Positions 42,206 through 51,352 of a stretch of 64,000 nt of DNA are shown in pieces. The DNA is from Eledone cirrhosa. Its lineage: Eukaryota > Mollusca > Cephalopoda > Octopoda > Eledonidae. The position numbers and the translations under genes are program-made. The notes under the pieces were generated by a model, which did no database searches, was not told the origin of the DNA, and was given only the letters and a program-made list of their open reading frames with translations. The stretch spans positions 114,916,439-114,980,438 of the forward strand of contig OZ024742.1 in NCBI GenBank assembly GCA_964016885.1, in the 5' to 3' direction. Position 1 is the first letter of the stretch. Every line of letters starts with the position of its first letter.

Positions 42206-42600
42206 CCTAGGGCCACAAATAAATAACCGATCCGAAGGAAGCGAAATGAGGTGGTTGGTTTAAACAAACGAGGCAACAATACACGTACAGACACACACAC
42301 AAGCGAGACAGCAACACACGCACACACACACAAGCGAGACAACAACACACGCACACACACCCACACACAGTAGCATTCACCAAACAGGCAGGGAATACTA
42401 GCACCACACGAATACACTATTCAACACTGCGAATACAGAAACCAGCACAGGCAGATAATACAAAGGATTGACAGCTAACCCCACCCCCACGATTAAAATA
42501 ACTATTTCGGACCCCGACCTCTGCTTGGCCGACTCCAGTTTCGCGCGCGCGCTCTGCTGAATACCTCAGATATACAAAACAACGAACAGTAGAGGACACG
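42206..42600 (-). other. Presumed 5' flank of PLE-A with a CA-rich minisatellite
   Basis: This lies upstream of the PLE-A frame on minus. At about 42,285-42,368 an ACACACACAC plus AAGCGAGACA unit repeats about twice with a period near 34 bp. At 42,531-42,562 the minus strand has a GC-alternating run followed by CGAAACTGGAGTC. Open frames here are Cys/Val-rich translations of simple repeats and are not credible genes. Confidence 0.45.
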
Positions 42601-42727
42601 TATCGATCCTATCCGACAGATAACATCCCTCGCTCCGAAAACCGCCCAGTGATGGATGTGAATCCGAAATATAGGGACAATTAAATCTCTACCAAAATAA
42701 TTCTATCTCGTGTTATTATTTTTATTT

Positions 42728-42910
42728 GAATTGGCAGTATTGGTAGAGAGTCAGATATGCATTTTACAGCGTAGTTACGTCCCTTTACGATCTGAGTTCA
42801 AATCCCGCCGAAGTTAACTTGGCCTTTCATCCTTAGAAGGTCGATAAAATAAAGGACCAGTAATACACTGCGTAATTGCGGGCCTTATGCCAAAAGTAGA
42901 AACAATTATT
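42728..42910 (+). repeat. tRNA-derived SINE, diverged full-length copy
   Basis: The head GAATTGGCAGTATTGGTAGA (A-box-like) is followed by GAGTTCAAATCCCGCCGA (B-box-like), then CCTTTCATCC, GGTCGATAAAATAAAGGACC, GGGCCTTATGCC and AAAAGTAGAAACAATTATT. It matches the 184-bp SINE at 51,451 with scattered substitutions. Flanking ATTATTTTTA-like sequence may be its target-site duplication. Such SINEs are transcribed by RNA polymerase III from the internal boxes and mobilised by a partner LINE. Confidence 0.88.
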
Positions 42911-44289
42911 TTTAATTGTTACTCTCTTTCCTACGTTCTTCTAGACACTAAACATCTCATTCTACATTCACTTACATCTCTCTCTCCACCACCGGATCTT
43001 GTTACCCGGAGAATTACCCATCTGCGTTGTTGAGGCTTCGAAAACTACCTAAAGTATATATATATATATAAATCTTTATTTATTTATTTATTAAAATTAC
43101 AGATTCAAGTTTAAGCAAAGTATCGCTGCTTTCACCCTAAACGGGATCTTCTGAAACTAAAAAAGTCAATCTGTGAACGCAGAAGTAAATATTACAAAAA
43201 ACATTGCAACCGAAGGAAGACAGGAAGACGATACTTTGGTTCGTGGAAACATTCCCTGGCAAAGAACGGAAAAAAAACGAACATAATACATTATTATTTG
43301 GGTTGGTGAAAACAATTACACGCAAAGCCAAAACCACCTAAATGGTATAACTGAAGTTGTAGACGAAATTCTATTTAGGAAACCGAATGATTCTCGGCTT
43401 CAGAGTTAAGAGTAAAGTAAATTAAATACAGAAGTAATTGAAATTAAATATAAACATACACGCATCCAAATACGTACAAACACAAGCATACGCGAAAACA
43501 CTCGCCACGCGTAAATACAAGCACGTACACAAAAAAACACGCACCCACATACAGAACCCACGCAAAGCCATTACCCGCAACCATACGAACGTATACACTA
43601 AATACACATAAATATATATATGAAAAAAACACATTCATACATATATCCGTGTGTGTCCGTGTATACATAATTAATTAAACGTATAAAAATATACACACGT
43701 AAATACGTATATAACACGCGCACACACACAGACCTACATGTAAATAGACATAAGGTCGTAGACTTCGTTAACCAAAACACAGAGTACACATATACACACA
43801 CACATATACGTACGAACCCGCATACTCACACAGACGCAAAACTCACGTATACATATAACCAAATGCACACGTACCAGTATATATAATATATACGCCATAA
43901 CATATACAAGCAAATATACGTACGAGAAAGTATACGTACCTTCAGAAAACATACAGGTAAGATATACTTACCTATAGAAATAAGTAATGGTATAAACATA
44001 ACATATACTTAGCTACCACATCACGACGTAAAATATCAGCGTATAGTTCGTACTATCCGTTAGGGTATAATGTGGGGCTCTAATACAGGAAAGTGTTGTA
44101 CAATTTATGTTTACATGCCGAAATTGCCTCAGATTTATATATATATAATATATATAATAAACGGCTTTTCTAACGTGCCATGTCCGTCACAATCAAGAAC
44201 ATTTGAACACTGAAGATTGGTGAATCCTCATACGTCGTCATGCACCGTCAAAGTGCTCATAACAAAAAAAGTATATAACAATTGAGGTC
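42911..44289. other. Simple-sequence-rich DNA without a gene
   Basis: A (TA)n tract (43,052-43,071) and TTTATTTA repeats come first. From 43,440 to 43,930 there is a long cryptic simple region of ACAC, TACGTA and CGCACACA words. Open frames here give Tyr/Val/Cys-rich low-complexity peptides and are artefacts. AATTACAGATTCAAGTTTAA near 43,096 has a relative near 60,580, so a dispersed repeat probably starts here. Confidence 0.5.
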
Positions 44290-45240
44290 TTGGGTCTTCA
44301 CTGATTGTAGGTTTGTAATTAGACAATACTTTTAAGGTGTGTTGCAAGGTGGGGTTCCAATCGCACATGTTGTTTGATAGCTCGTATCTAGACATGTGTA
44401 AAAATTCCAGCCCTGTTTCGATTTCCCTGATAGAACAAGTGGAGCATACAATTGTAACGGCATTTATAGTCTGTTTTAACGATTAGATTTCGTTTACAAG
44501 CTCTGTTGAATTTTGCAGGTTAGGGATTTTGAAAGAGCGTGGTTGTACATATAGTCGTTTTTGAAAAGAATTTAGGTTCATCTGATATATTTTTAGGTAA
44601 CCGAGGTTGCATTTTTCTCATACTTATGTATTATGCTCCAATGCAAGCATTTCTACTTTAAAGAGCATGTTTTGGTTTTCTACATTTGCAGATTTTTTGT
44701 GTGTGCTATTCATGATTTGTCGTGTTCATCAATATTTTAGTGTCGGTGGTGTTGTGGTCATCGCGTGAGTTTACTTTGTGTGTTTACTGATATTGCAGCA
44801 TTTGCATGCGTGCTGTTGCTAGTGGAAATATCAGATGAGTGAATACAATTTCTTGTTATGTGTAGATTTCATCAATATGTGTTGTTACGGTGTTGCAGAA
44901 ACAATTATGTGTTGTTACGGTGTTGTTTTGGTATAAGTGATGAGACGTTTAAGATTTTATGTATTAATAAAATTCATAGTAATTCAACAGTTTATTCTAA
45001 GTGTACGCTGTTTCGACCTGAGTAATTTATGAACGATTTTAACACAGATGTGTTTTATACATTGTGCTTTAGTTAAGGTTTTATAATTGATTTCTAAACC
45101 ATTATCGTCCATAGAGCTATGTCTGCCTATATCCATTTGATAATGTATGTGTGTATTTGTAAATGACTTTCTTGAGTTGATATTGCTGTGACGTTCTGAT
45201 TTCTGGATTACTGGATCAGAAAGTATTCATCCATTGATAA
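44290..45240 (-). pseudogene. PLE-C: strongly decayed Penelope-like relic with GIY-YIG end
   Basis: No long open frame survives, but minus-strand frames carry the C-terminal parts of a PLE of the same type as PLE-B. CKCRKPKHAL (44,692-44,663) corresponds to the CNC...CPL...C knuckle. LGYLKIYQMNLNSFQKRLY, then PRSFKIPNLQNSTELVNEI (about 44,620-44,485) match the second half of the GIY-YIG domain, with NSTELSK-like residues and an SLKQ block after one stop. A possible HKILN linker phrase lies near 44,970. The minus frame at about 45,220-44,980, open for about 80 codons, has no motif I recognise and may be linker. Several frameshifts and stops are needed, so this is an old copy. The outer limits are uncertain. 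Confidence 0.5.
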
Positions 45241-45788
45241 ATATAGATGTATATATATTTGGTCAAAGATGTGTTGTTGTCACCAATTTCGTTGAAAATG
45301 TAAATTCCAATTTAGCGGAGAAGTATATTTCAGAAGTTGTAATGTTGCCACGAGGAACCAGGTGTGGTAGACAGATATGATAGGAATATCGAAAACGACT
45401 TTTGCTTGGTTTTACATTATTTATTTACAGAAGTTAAGAAGTGAGTTAAGTTGGCATGCCGAGAGAAATGAAATAATTCAATTAAGATTACAATAAAAAA
45501 TACGGTCAACTGGCTGAAGGCGTTTAGCCAGCTCCGTAGGAATGTTTTGTCATTACATATTGTTTGCGCTGGCGGAGCAAAAGAACAAGCGGTGTTTACT
45601 TAGCATGGTCAAGCCTGGAAGTCATCTAGCCTGGAAGTGGTGGCCTCCTCAAATCTTTGCGGGCAATTTCTCCCTCAGAACGCGTAGGGATACATCCTCT
45701 TCTACTGGAGCTGATTGGCTGAGCTGAGCCAAATCACGCACAGAGAATGTATGTGATCCCGCGGAATGTAGGTCACTACATATATATC
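45241..45788. other. Unassigned sequence
   Basis: No gene is recognised. From 45,505 to 45,760 the sequence is less AT-rich (for example GGCTGAAGGCGTTTAGCCAG and GCTGATTGGCTGAGC) and may be an unidentified dispersed repeat. The 61-codon frame at 45,542 has no motif. Confidence 0.35.
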
Positions 45789-46000
45789 ATTATCTATAAA
45801 AGGGCGGTGAATTGGCAGTATCTGTAGAGGGTCTAACGCCATGCGTTCCAGCATAGTTACGTCCCTTTACGATCTGAATTCAAATCTGGCCGAGGTTAAC
45901 TTTGCCTTTCATCCTTACGGGATCGATAAAATAAAGTACCAGTAATGTACTGGTAATTTGCTGGCCTTGTGCCTAAAATAGAAACAATTATCTATAAAAG
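45789..46000 (+). repeat. Complete SINE with 14-bp target-site duplication
   Basis: ATTATCTATAAAAG occurs at 45,789-45,802 and again at 45,987-46,000, bracketing a 184-bp SINE (45,803-45,986). The SINE starts GGCGGTGAATTGGCAGTATC, has B-box-like GAATTCAAATCTGGCC, and carries the GTCGATAAAATAAAGTACC core and a TAGAAACA end. Exact flanking duplications show insertion by target-primed reverse transcription, with the end reading AAACA rather than a poly-A. Confidence 0.93.
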
Positions 46001-46274
46001 GCAGATTGTTGTTGTTGTTATGTGTGTGTGTGCATGTTCCATCTTTATACATTTGCACAATTTCAAACCGATTCGACTCAACATCTGTAAGAAGATTTTA
46101 AATGGTCTAACTTACGTCACCAACTATTTATTTCATTCAATCTCACCCAGAATTACGGAAATAATCAATAAATCTAAATACATGACGCTTTACCCCACTA
46201 ATACAATCAGCCTCCCTCTCTCTACTCCCCGTAAAATTCGATAAAACTACATACATGCTGCAACTTTCTTTTAC

Positions 46275-46295
46275 ATACGATTAAACTTACAAACG

Positions 46296-46356
<61 letters not shown>

Positions 46357-46388
46357 TTTGTATTTGATATACGATTAAACTTACAAAC
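46275..46388. repeat. (AG)n microsatellite inside a small direct and inverted duplication
   Basis: A pure AG run (46,299-46,352) is flanked by the inverted pair ACAAACGTT / AACGTTTGT (46,289-46,297 and 46,353-46,361). The 20-bp word starting ATACGATTAAAC is directly repeated at 46,275-46,294 and 46,369-46,388. A second impure AG stretch follows at about 46,406-46,444. Confidence 0.85.
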
Positions 46389-47028
46389 TTCCTTTAGGAA
46401 CGCCGAAGAGAGAGAGCAGAGATTGAGAGGGAGAGAGAGAGAGAACTTTGTTTTTGAGTGTGGAACGGTCAAACATTTATTTACTTCAATGACAAAGAGA
46501 ACTTATTACATTTCATACGAAACAACAATTATTCAAAAGCAACAGATAAATGTATTCAACAACAACAAAAATACCGATAAATCTTTTTTAAAACCTCTCA
46601 ACGAACGTGGAAGAAAGAAGTATCAGTTTATTTACTATACACAATAATATCCTCTATGAGATCACTAAACCTGCTAGAAACAGCAGCTAACTCTCCCCCA
46701 TATCACACCACTCCCTACTGTCTTAAATTTAGAAAACACACATTAGACAACCATGCTGAACAGCTCCATCGCAGCTCTGTTGTTCGGCTGGCATCGTCTA
46801 CGCGCAAGTACTGTGAATCAATAAATTTCAACACTTCTTTGCTCAGAGATAATATCCATAGGCGAAACTACAATTGTCACTGCTGGCGGAGCTCCTGTTT
46901 CGGCAGTCCAGGTCTGCAATTCATTCACCAAGTGCCTGGCAGACAAAAAAGTGGTGCCATAAAATGGGTGGTGCAACCTAACTTTGGTAACTTACTGACC
47001 CTGAGCAACGCCGCGCTTTAATGCTAGT
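46389..47028 (+). other. Unassigned sequence upstream of PLE-B
   Basis: Open frames of 74 codons (46,423-46,647) and 121 codons (46,656-47,021) have no recognisable domain. The expected upstream PLE reverse transcriptase segment, before the INPSKS-like motif, is not found here, so the DNA immediately left of the (TA)n tract is not the natural 5' continuation of PLE-B. Confidence 0.4.
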
Positions 47029-48666
47029 ATGTATATATATATATATATATATATTAGACTTATATGCCCCTCTAAATCTGATATAGGCAAAATTAGCAAA
47101 TATGTACTAGACAGAATTATCCCCCAAGTTAAGATTAAAGTAGAAATTAAACTATGGGGTAACACTCATGAAACAATAAGATGGTTTAATAACATTACTG
47201 ATAAGAAAAAATCAAAATGTATTCAGTTTGATATTGATGAATATTATTCCTCAATTTCACCTGATACTCTACATGAAGCTCTTTCGTTCGCTAAGGATAA
47301 TTCCGACCTTACGGATGCTGAAATTAAAATTATTATGGAAGCGAGGAAAAATATAGTTAAATTCGATGATAGCTACTGGGTTCGCAAAGATAGACCTTCT
47401 AATTTTGATATCACTATGGGTTCTAATGATTCGGCGGAAGTAACAAATCTTGTGGAAATTTATATCACCCACAGATTACAAGGAAAATTCAAGGATTTCC
47501 ACGGTGGAATCTACCGTGACGATGCGCTCCTATTAGTTAAGCATATGAATAACCAGAATTTAGAAAGGATGCGTAAAAATATCAGAAAGCTTTTTAAGGA
47601 ACTAGGATTAAATATTACATTTGAATATAAGCTCAAAGAGGTCAATTTCCTTGATGTTACTTTGAATCTCAATACAGATACGATTAAACCGTTCCATAAA
47701 GTTAATGAGAACCTTAAATATGTAAATACGAGTTCTAACCATCCACTCTCTATAATTAAATCCATCCCTAGAAATGTCTCTCTTAGAATCTCCCGCCTGT
47801 CGTCCAACCAACAAACCTTCAAAGAACATGCCGAATATTATGATGATGCACTTAGGAAAGCCGGTCACCTAGATAATATAGAGTATATAGTCGAAGATCA
47901 CCAAAACACCCAAAATAAATCCCATAGGAGTAGAAATAGCACAGAATCACCACCATACATACACTACCGCAATAGACACAATAATAGTCGCACACCACCA
48001 AACAGAAGCCGATGTAAGGAGTATATTTGGTACAACCCGGTCTATAACAACTCTATTAAAACCAATCTACCCTCAAAATTCTTTCGATTAGTTAAAAAAC
48101 ACTTTCCAACATCACATAAATATAATAAAATCTTAAACCCTAACACTATTCGACTTTCATATTCAACCGCCCCTAATATTGAACAACATATAAAAAAGCT
48201 TAACGCAAAACGGTTGTATAAACGCCTTCCAACACATAACAATACACGTAAAGCATTAGCTATAACATCACAAAACAACAAACACCATCCTGTCCTACAT
48301 AAGCAACCTCATCAACACATCCATGACAATACAACAACGCAAAATTATAATTGCAACTGTGTCCAACCAGGAATGTGTCCGTTGAACAATCAGTGTCTTG
48401 AACGCAACATCGTATACAAATGTACTATCGAATCGGATAGACAGAAGTGGTACTATGTGGGATCTACAGCCACCTCCTTCAAATCACGCCTTTATAGACA
48501 TCGTTACTCGATAAAACATGAAAACCAGCGTTATGTAACAACACTCGCAGACAAGGCTTGGCAGCTGCGTGAAAATAACCAACAATTTCACCTAAAATGG
48601 GATATAATAGCGGCTGCCCCCCCCCCCATTCCCATGGAGAGGAATATTGTAAATTATGTAATGTAG
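47029..48666 (+). CDS. PLE-B: Penelope-like reverse transcriptase with GIY-YIG endonuclease, 5'-truncated
   Basis: The frame is open for 545 codons. The first ~10 residues (MYIYIYIYI) come from a (TA)n tract at 47,034-47,053, so the true start is lost and the annotated ATG is arbitrary. Homology begins at PSKSDIGKISK (residues 14-24), the end of an early RT motif. Motif A is IQFDIDEYYSSIS (65-77), with catalytic D68. Motif B is TMGSNDSAEVTNL (129-141). Motif C is IYRDD (161-165), with arginine in place of the more common valine or methionine. VNFLDVTLNL (205-214) and NTSSNHPLSIIKSIP follow, typical of the PLE thumb. A His/Asn-rich linker (about 290-440) leads to a knuckle with Cys at 442, 444, 450 and 456 (CNC-x5-CPL-x3-C). 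GIY-YIG starts at WYYVGST (474-480) with R487, likely catalytic, then LADKAWQLRENNQ. The protein should copy its RNA at nicked DNA ends. The frame leaves homology after a C11 run at 48,617-48,627. An open RT core with no internal stop suggests a fairly young copy. Confidence 0.88.
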   Translation: MYIYIYIYIRLICPSKSDIGKISKYVLDRIIPQVKIKVEIKLWGNTHETIRWFNNITDKKKSKCIQFDIDEYYSSISPDTLHEALSFAKDNSDLTDAEIKIIMEARKNIVKFDDSYWVRKDRPSNFDITMGSNDSAEVTNLVEIYITHRLQGKFKDFHGGIYRDDALLLVKHMNNQNLERMRKNIRKLFKELGLNITFEYKLKEVNFLDVTLNLNTDTIKPFHKVNENLKYVNTSSNHPLSIIKSIPRNVSLRISRLSSNQQTFKEHAEYYDDALRKAGHLDNIEYIVEDHQNTQNKSHRSRNSTESPPYIHYRNRHNNSRTPPNRSRCKEYIWYNPVYNNSIKTNLPSKFFRLVKKHFPTSHKYNKILNPNTIRLSYSTAPNIEQHIKKLNAKRLYKRLPTHNNTRKALAITSQNNKHHPVLHKQPHQHIHDNTTTQNYNCNCVQPGMCPLNNQCLERNIVYKCTIESDRQKWYYVGSTATSFKSRLYRHRYSIKHENQRYVTTLADKAWQLRENNQQFHLKWDIIAAAPPPIPMERNIVNYVM

Positions 48667-48785
48667 AATTATTTTGTATTATGAAATCCAAAAACATTTT
48701 ATTAAATAACAGAATAGAGCGATCGTTATACTGTAACAATCGCTTAAAATCTACATTTTCATATTATAAATACTACCAGGATTGA
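48636..48785 (+). pseudogene. PLE-B C-terminal tail in a shifted frame
   Basis: The expected end of the GIY-YIG region, a CxLC-type cysteine pair followed by a basic helix, is found in a different frame (48,597-48,785): EEYCKLCNVELF, then KSKNILLNNRIERS and NNRLKSTFS. Known members of this PLE type have the same CNLCLTEK-like motif right after the tryptophan-rich end of GIY-YIG. The switch falls at the C11 homopolymer, so the break is a tract-length change in this copy or a sequencing error. Beyond 48,785 coding similarity ends. Confidence 0.75.
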
Positions 48786-49433
48786 ACGCCTGTCTCTATC
48801 TCCGTTTGATTGTCAAAATAGATATTAACATTCTTTGTTAGTCTTAATTCTATCAACTCTTCTATTATTTACCTTTTAATATAAACTGCTATAGATAAAA
48901 TGAGATTTCTGATTTCTTGATTCAATTCCCTAATGCATATACCAGCTGGCTACTAAGATTGATGTTATTCAGTAGCAATCGAAATCTCCCCCTTCCCCAA
49001 TTGACACTTTATAATTAATACTACTACACCAAATGACCAGCCCTGTCCACTGTCCAATTGGTCAAGTAGAGATTAAAATTGGCACTCCCAAAAATTCATA
49101 TTTAGATAAAATGAACCATTTACTTATGGTATTCTCATTAGAAACCCATTATATACTTGTTTAGCAGTAAATTGATTTACCATCTGTCATATACTATCCC
49201 CTCCTTTTCTTCCCCTATTACTAATATAAATACTTCAATTTTTCTGATTTTATCCAATTTATCCAAAAGCTCTGAAGAAGTGACAACTGATTATACATTT
49301 GCTATCGAATACTTGCTAACATTATATGATTACGCAAGCAGCGATACATAGGTATTCCGTCTGTTACAGAAACATATGTCAATACCTAATAAATTCCTTT
49401 TTAAAAAAAGCACTTTCATTTTATATTCATCCT

Positions 49434-49436
<3 letters not shown>
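48786..49436 (+). other. PLE-B 3' flank, no gene
   Basis: AT-rich DNA. GAAGAAGTGAC...CGAATACTTGC at about 49,275-49,318 and the AATAAA near 49,388 may belong to the PLE-B 3' untranslated region, but I cannot fix the element's end. A 64-codon frame at 49,157 is probably accidental. Confidence 0.4.

Positions 49437-49475
<39 letters not shown>
49437..49475. repeat. (TA)n microsatellite
   Basis: A pure TA run of about 19 units near the presumed 3' end of PLE-B. Confidence 0.95.
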
Positions 49476-49478
<3 letters not shown>

Positions 49479-50252
49479 GATAAATCTACCAAGAGTTTAC
49501 GGTAGTGTCCAATCCGTATGAAGAACTCAATGTATTCCGGATATCATGGAAAGAAGAGATGTAATGAAAAATCACTTTCTTGATCTAAATGTGTGTGGCA
49601 GTGTTTATGTGAGTGAATTAATATCCATGTGCTTATGATAATATTATATCCACATATATATATGTGTGTGGGGGTGTGTGTGTGTATGTATGTTCGTAAT
49701 TATGTGTATGTTTATGCATATACGCGCGCGTGTGTGTGAGTGTACGGATATGTGTGAGTATGAGAATATGTGTATACACTTATTTCATATTTATGTGTCT
49801 ATACGCATCTTATCTGTGCATTATAAACTTACAGAGACATTAACCTTGAAATTTTGTATTTGCATGCATCTTTTTGGCATGCGTATGCATGTTGAGCATA
49901 CATCTTTGTATAAATATGTGTACGGGGTAGTTACATGTATATACACACGCCAAATTGCATAAAACCTTTTGTATTTTCATTGGTCAATTTTGTTCCTAAA
50001 CGGACCTGAAATTTTGAATTGTTGTTATTATCAATAAATATATTTCATTATTTCTGAAGACGGCGTATATGTGTGTTTGGTATGTATATTTAATCTTGAT
50101 AGTTTGTATAATTTTGTATAATTTTGTACATAGATCTGTTGAATATGCATGCCAATTCTAACACATATATATCCTAGAAACGATCGTTAAATAATGAACT
50201 TTTTTTGTTTAATATAAGGAACTGTTTCATTGTTTTATTCATTATTTGTTTA

Positions 50253-50257
<5 letters not shown>
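49476..50257. other. GT-rich and AT-rich DNA without a gene
   Basis: Between 49,650 and 49,930 there are many GTGTGTATG and ATATGCGTG words, so the 98-codon frame there (49,666-49,962) is a low-complexity artefact. I recognise nothing else. Confidence 0.5.

Positions 50258-50283
<26 letters not shown>
50258..50283. repeat. (TA)n microsatellite
   Basis: A pure TA run of about 13 units. Confidence 0.9.
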
Positions 50284-50405
50284 GCGAGAGAAACCACAAA
50301 CCGACCATCTCAATTCTACTTTAGAAAAGCATGAGAATTGTAGAACCGGAGAAGGAACCAAATAAATATTCTTAAAAAGACTCCAGTTGTATTTTCGATT
50401 TCATT

Positions 50406-50437
<32 letters not shown>

Positions 50438-50441
50438 GAAA

Positions 50442-50604
50442 GACGTAAAATAAGAAAATTATAAAAATTAACTTACTTACTAAAATATGACGAAAGGCTT
50501 CTCTATGCTTTCCCTGTGGAAACCATGTTTATTCCCTTTCAGAAACTAATTAGTTGGAGTGAAATTTTAGTAAGTTAATTTTTATAATTTTCTTATTTTA
50601 CGTC
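50442..50604. mobile_element. MITE-like palindromic element with ~41-45-bp terminal inverted repeats
   Basis: The left end GACGTAAAATAAGAAAATTA continues to ACTAAAAT at 50,486 and is the reverse complement of the right end (50,563-50,604), which finishes TTTTCTTATTTTACGTC. The left arm has one extra ACTT. The internal ~75 bp (GGCTTCTCTATGC, CTTTCAGAAACTAATTAG) is not inverted. There is no coding capacity, so if mobile it depends on a transposase in trans. A (TA)n tract abuts the left end. Confidence 0.75.
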
Positions 50605-50732
50605 ATTAATATAATTGTTCTGCCTCCCTTTGCATTGAACCACAACGTTACTAAGACAAAACCTATATATTTTGTAGCATAGGTATGCATCTGTATATAT
50701 ATATATGTTGGTAGATATACTAATTATTTATA
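50489..50732 (+). repeat. Direct duplication, copy 1
   Basis: The segment from GACGAAAGGCTTCTCTATGC to TAATTATTTATA recurs at 51,016-51,257, offset 527 bp, with few differences. It contains the internal part and right arm of the palindromic element plus about 125 bp of flank (TTGCATTGAACCACAA, GTATGCATCTGTATATAT). Confidence 0.85.
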
Positions 50733-51015
50733 ATTATCTCCAAATTATTTTGTTGAGCAACAATTTGCCATAACTGCTTCTATGGTTCATAGTAATGGTT
50801 CGGCTACTGTCTTTTTAACACCCACTCCTCACTGATTAACCTCGATGTCACGTGATTGATTCTTTTGAATTTGCCACCGACCAAGTAGGCAGTGATTTTT
50901 TCAATGTCTTGGAATTTAGTCCACGCTTGATTTTTCCATCAACTGAATTATTTTTGTATAAGTTCCCTGTGTCCACACTTCGCCTGGTAACTTAGCTGAG
51001 AACAGACTTCCTGTT

Positions 51016-51250
51016 GACGAAAGGCTTCTCTATGCTTGCCATTTGGAACCATGTTTATTCCCTTTCAGAAACTAATTAGTTGGAGTGAAATTTTAGTAAG
51101 TAAGTTAATGTTTATAATTTTCTTATTTTACGTCTTTCATATAATTATTCTGCATCCCCTTGCATTGAACCACAAAGTTACAAGACAAAACCTATATATT
51201 TGCTAGTATACGTATGCATCTGTATATATATGTTGGTAGATATACTAATT

Positions 51251-51257
<7 letters not shown>
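51016..51257 (+). repeat. Direct duplication, copy 2, lacking the left inverted arm
   Basis: This copy has the element core and right arm (51,089-51,134, AAGTAAGTTAATG...TTACGTC). To its left is different DNA (CTTAGCTGAGAACAGACTTC), so only one arm of the palindrome is present. Its right flank CTTTCATAT is complementary to the left flank ATATGAAAG of copy 1, showing that the inverted repeat originally reached further out. Confidence 0.82.
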
Positions 51258-51295
<38 letters not shown>

Positions 51296-51312
51296 TAGAT
51301 AGATAGATAGGT
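51253..51312. repeat. (TA)n plus (GATA)n microsatellite
   Basis: About 20 TA units followed by about four to five GATA units. Confidence 0.93.
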
Positions 51313-51352
51313 AAATATACACGGGTTTGTATGATTGTGTATAGAATATTAT

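Noticed and set aside
41538..42226. Plus-strand frames of 89-125 codons, and the 153-codon plus frame at 40,742-41,203
   Set aside because: They are antisense shadows of PLE-A; only the minus strand carries recognisable RT and GIY-YIG motifs.
46423..47021. Two plus frames of 74 and 121 codons as host genes
   Set aside because: No motif, no convincing start context and simple-sequence surroundings. Kept only as unassigned sequence.
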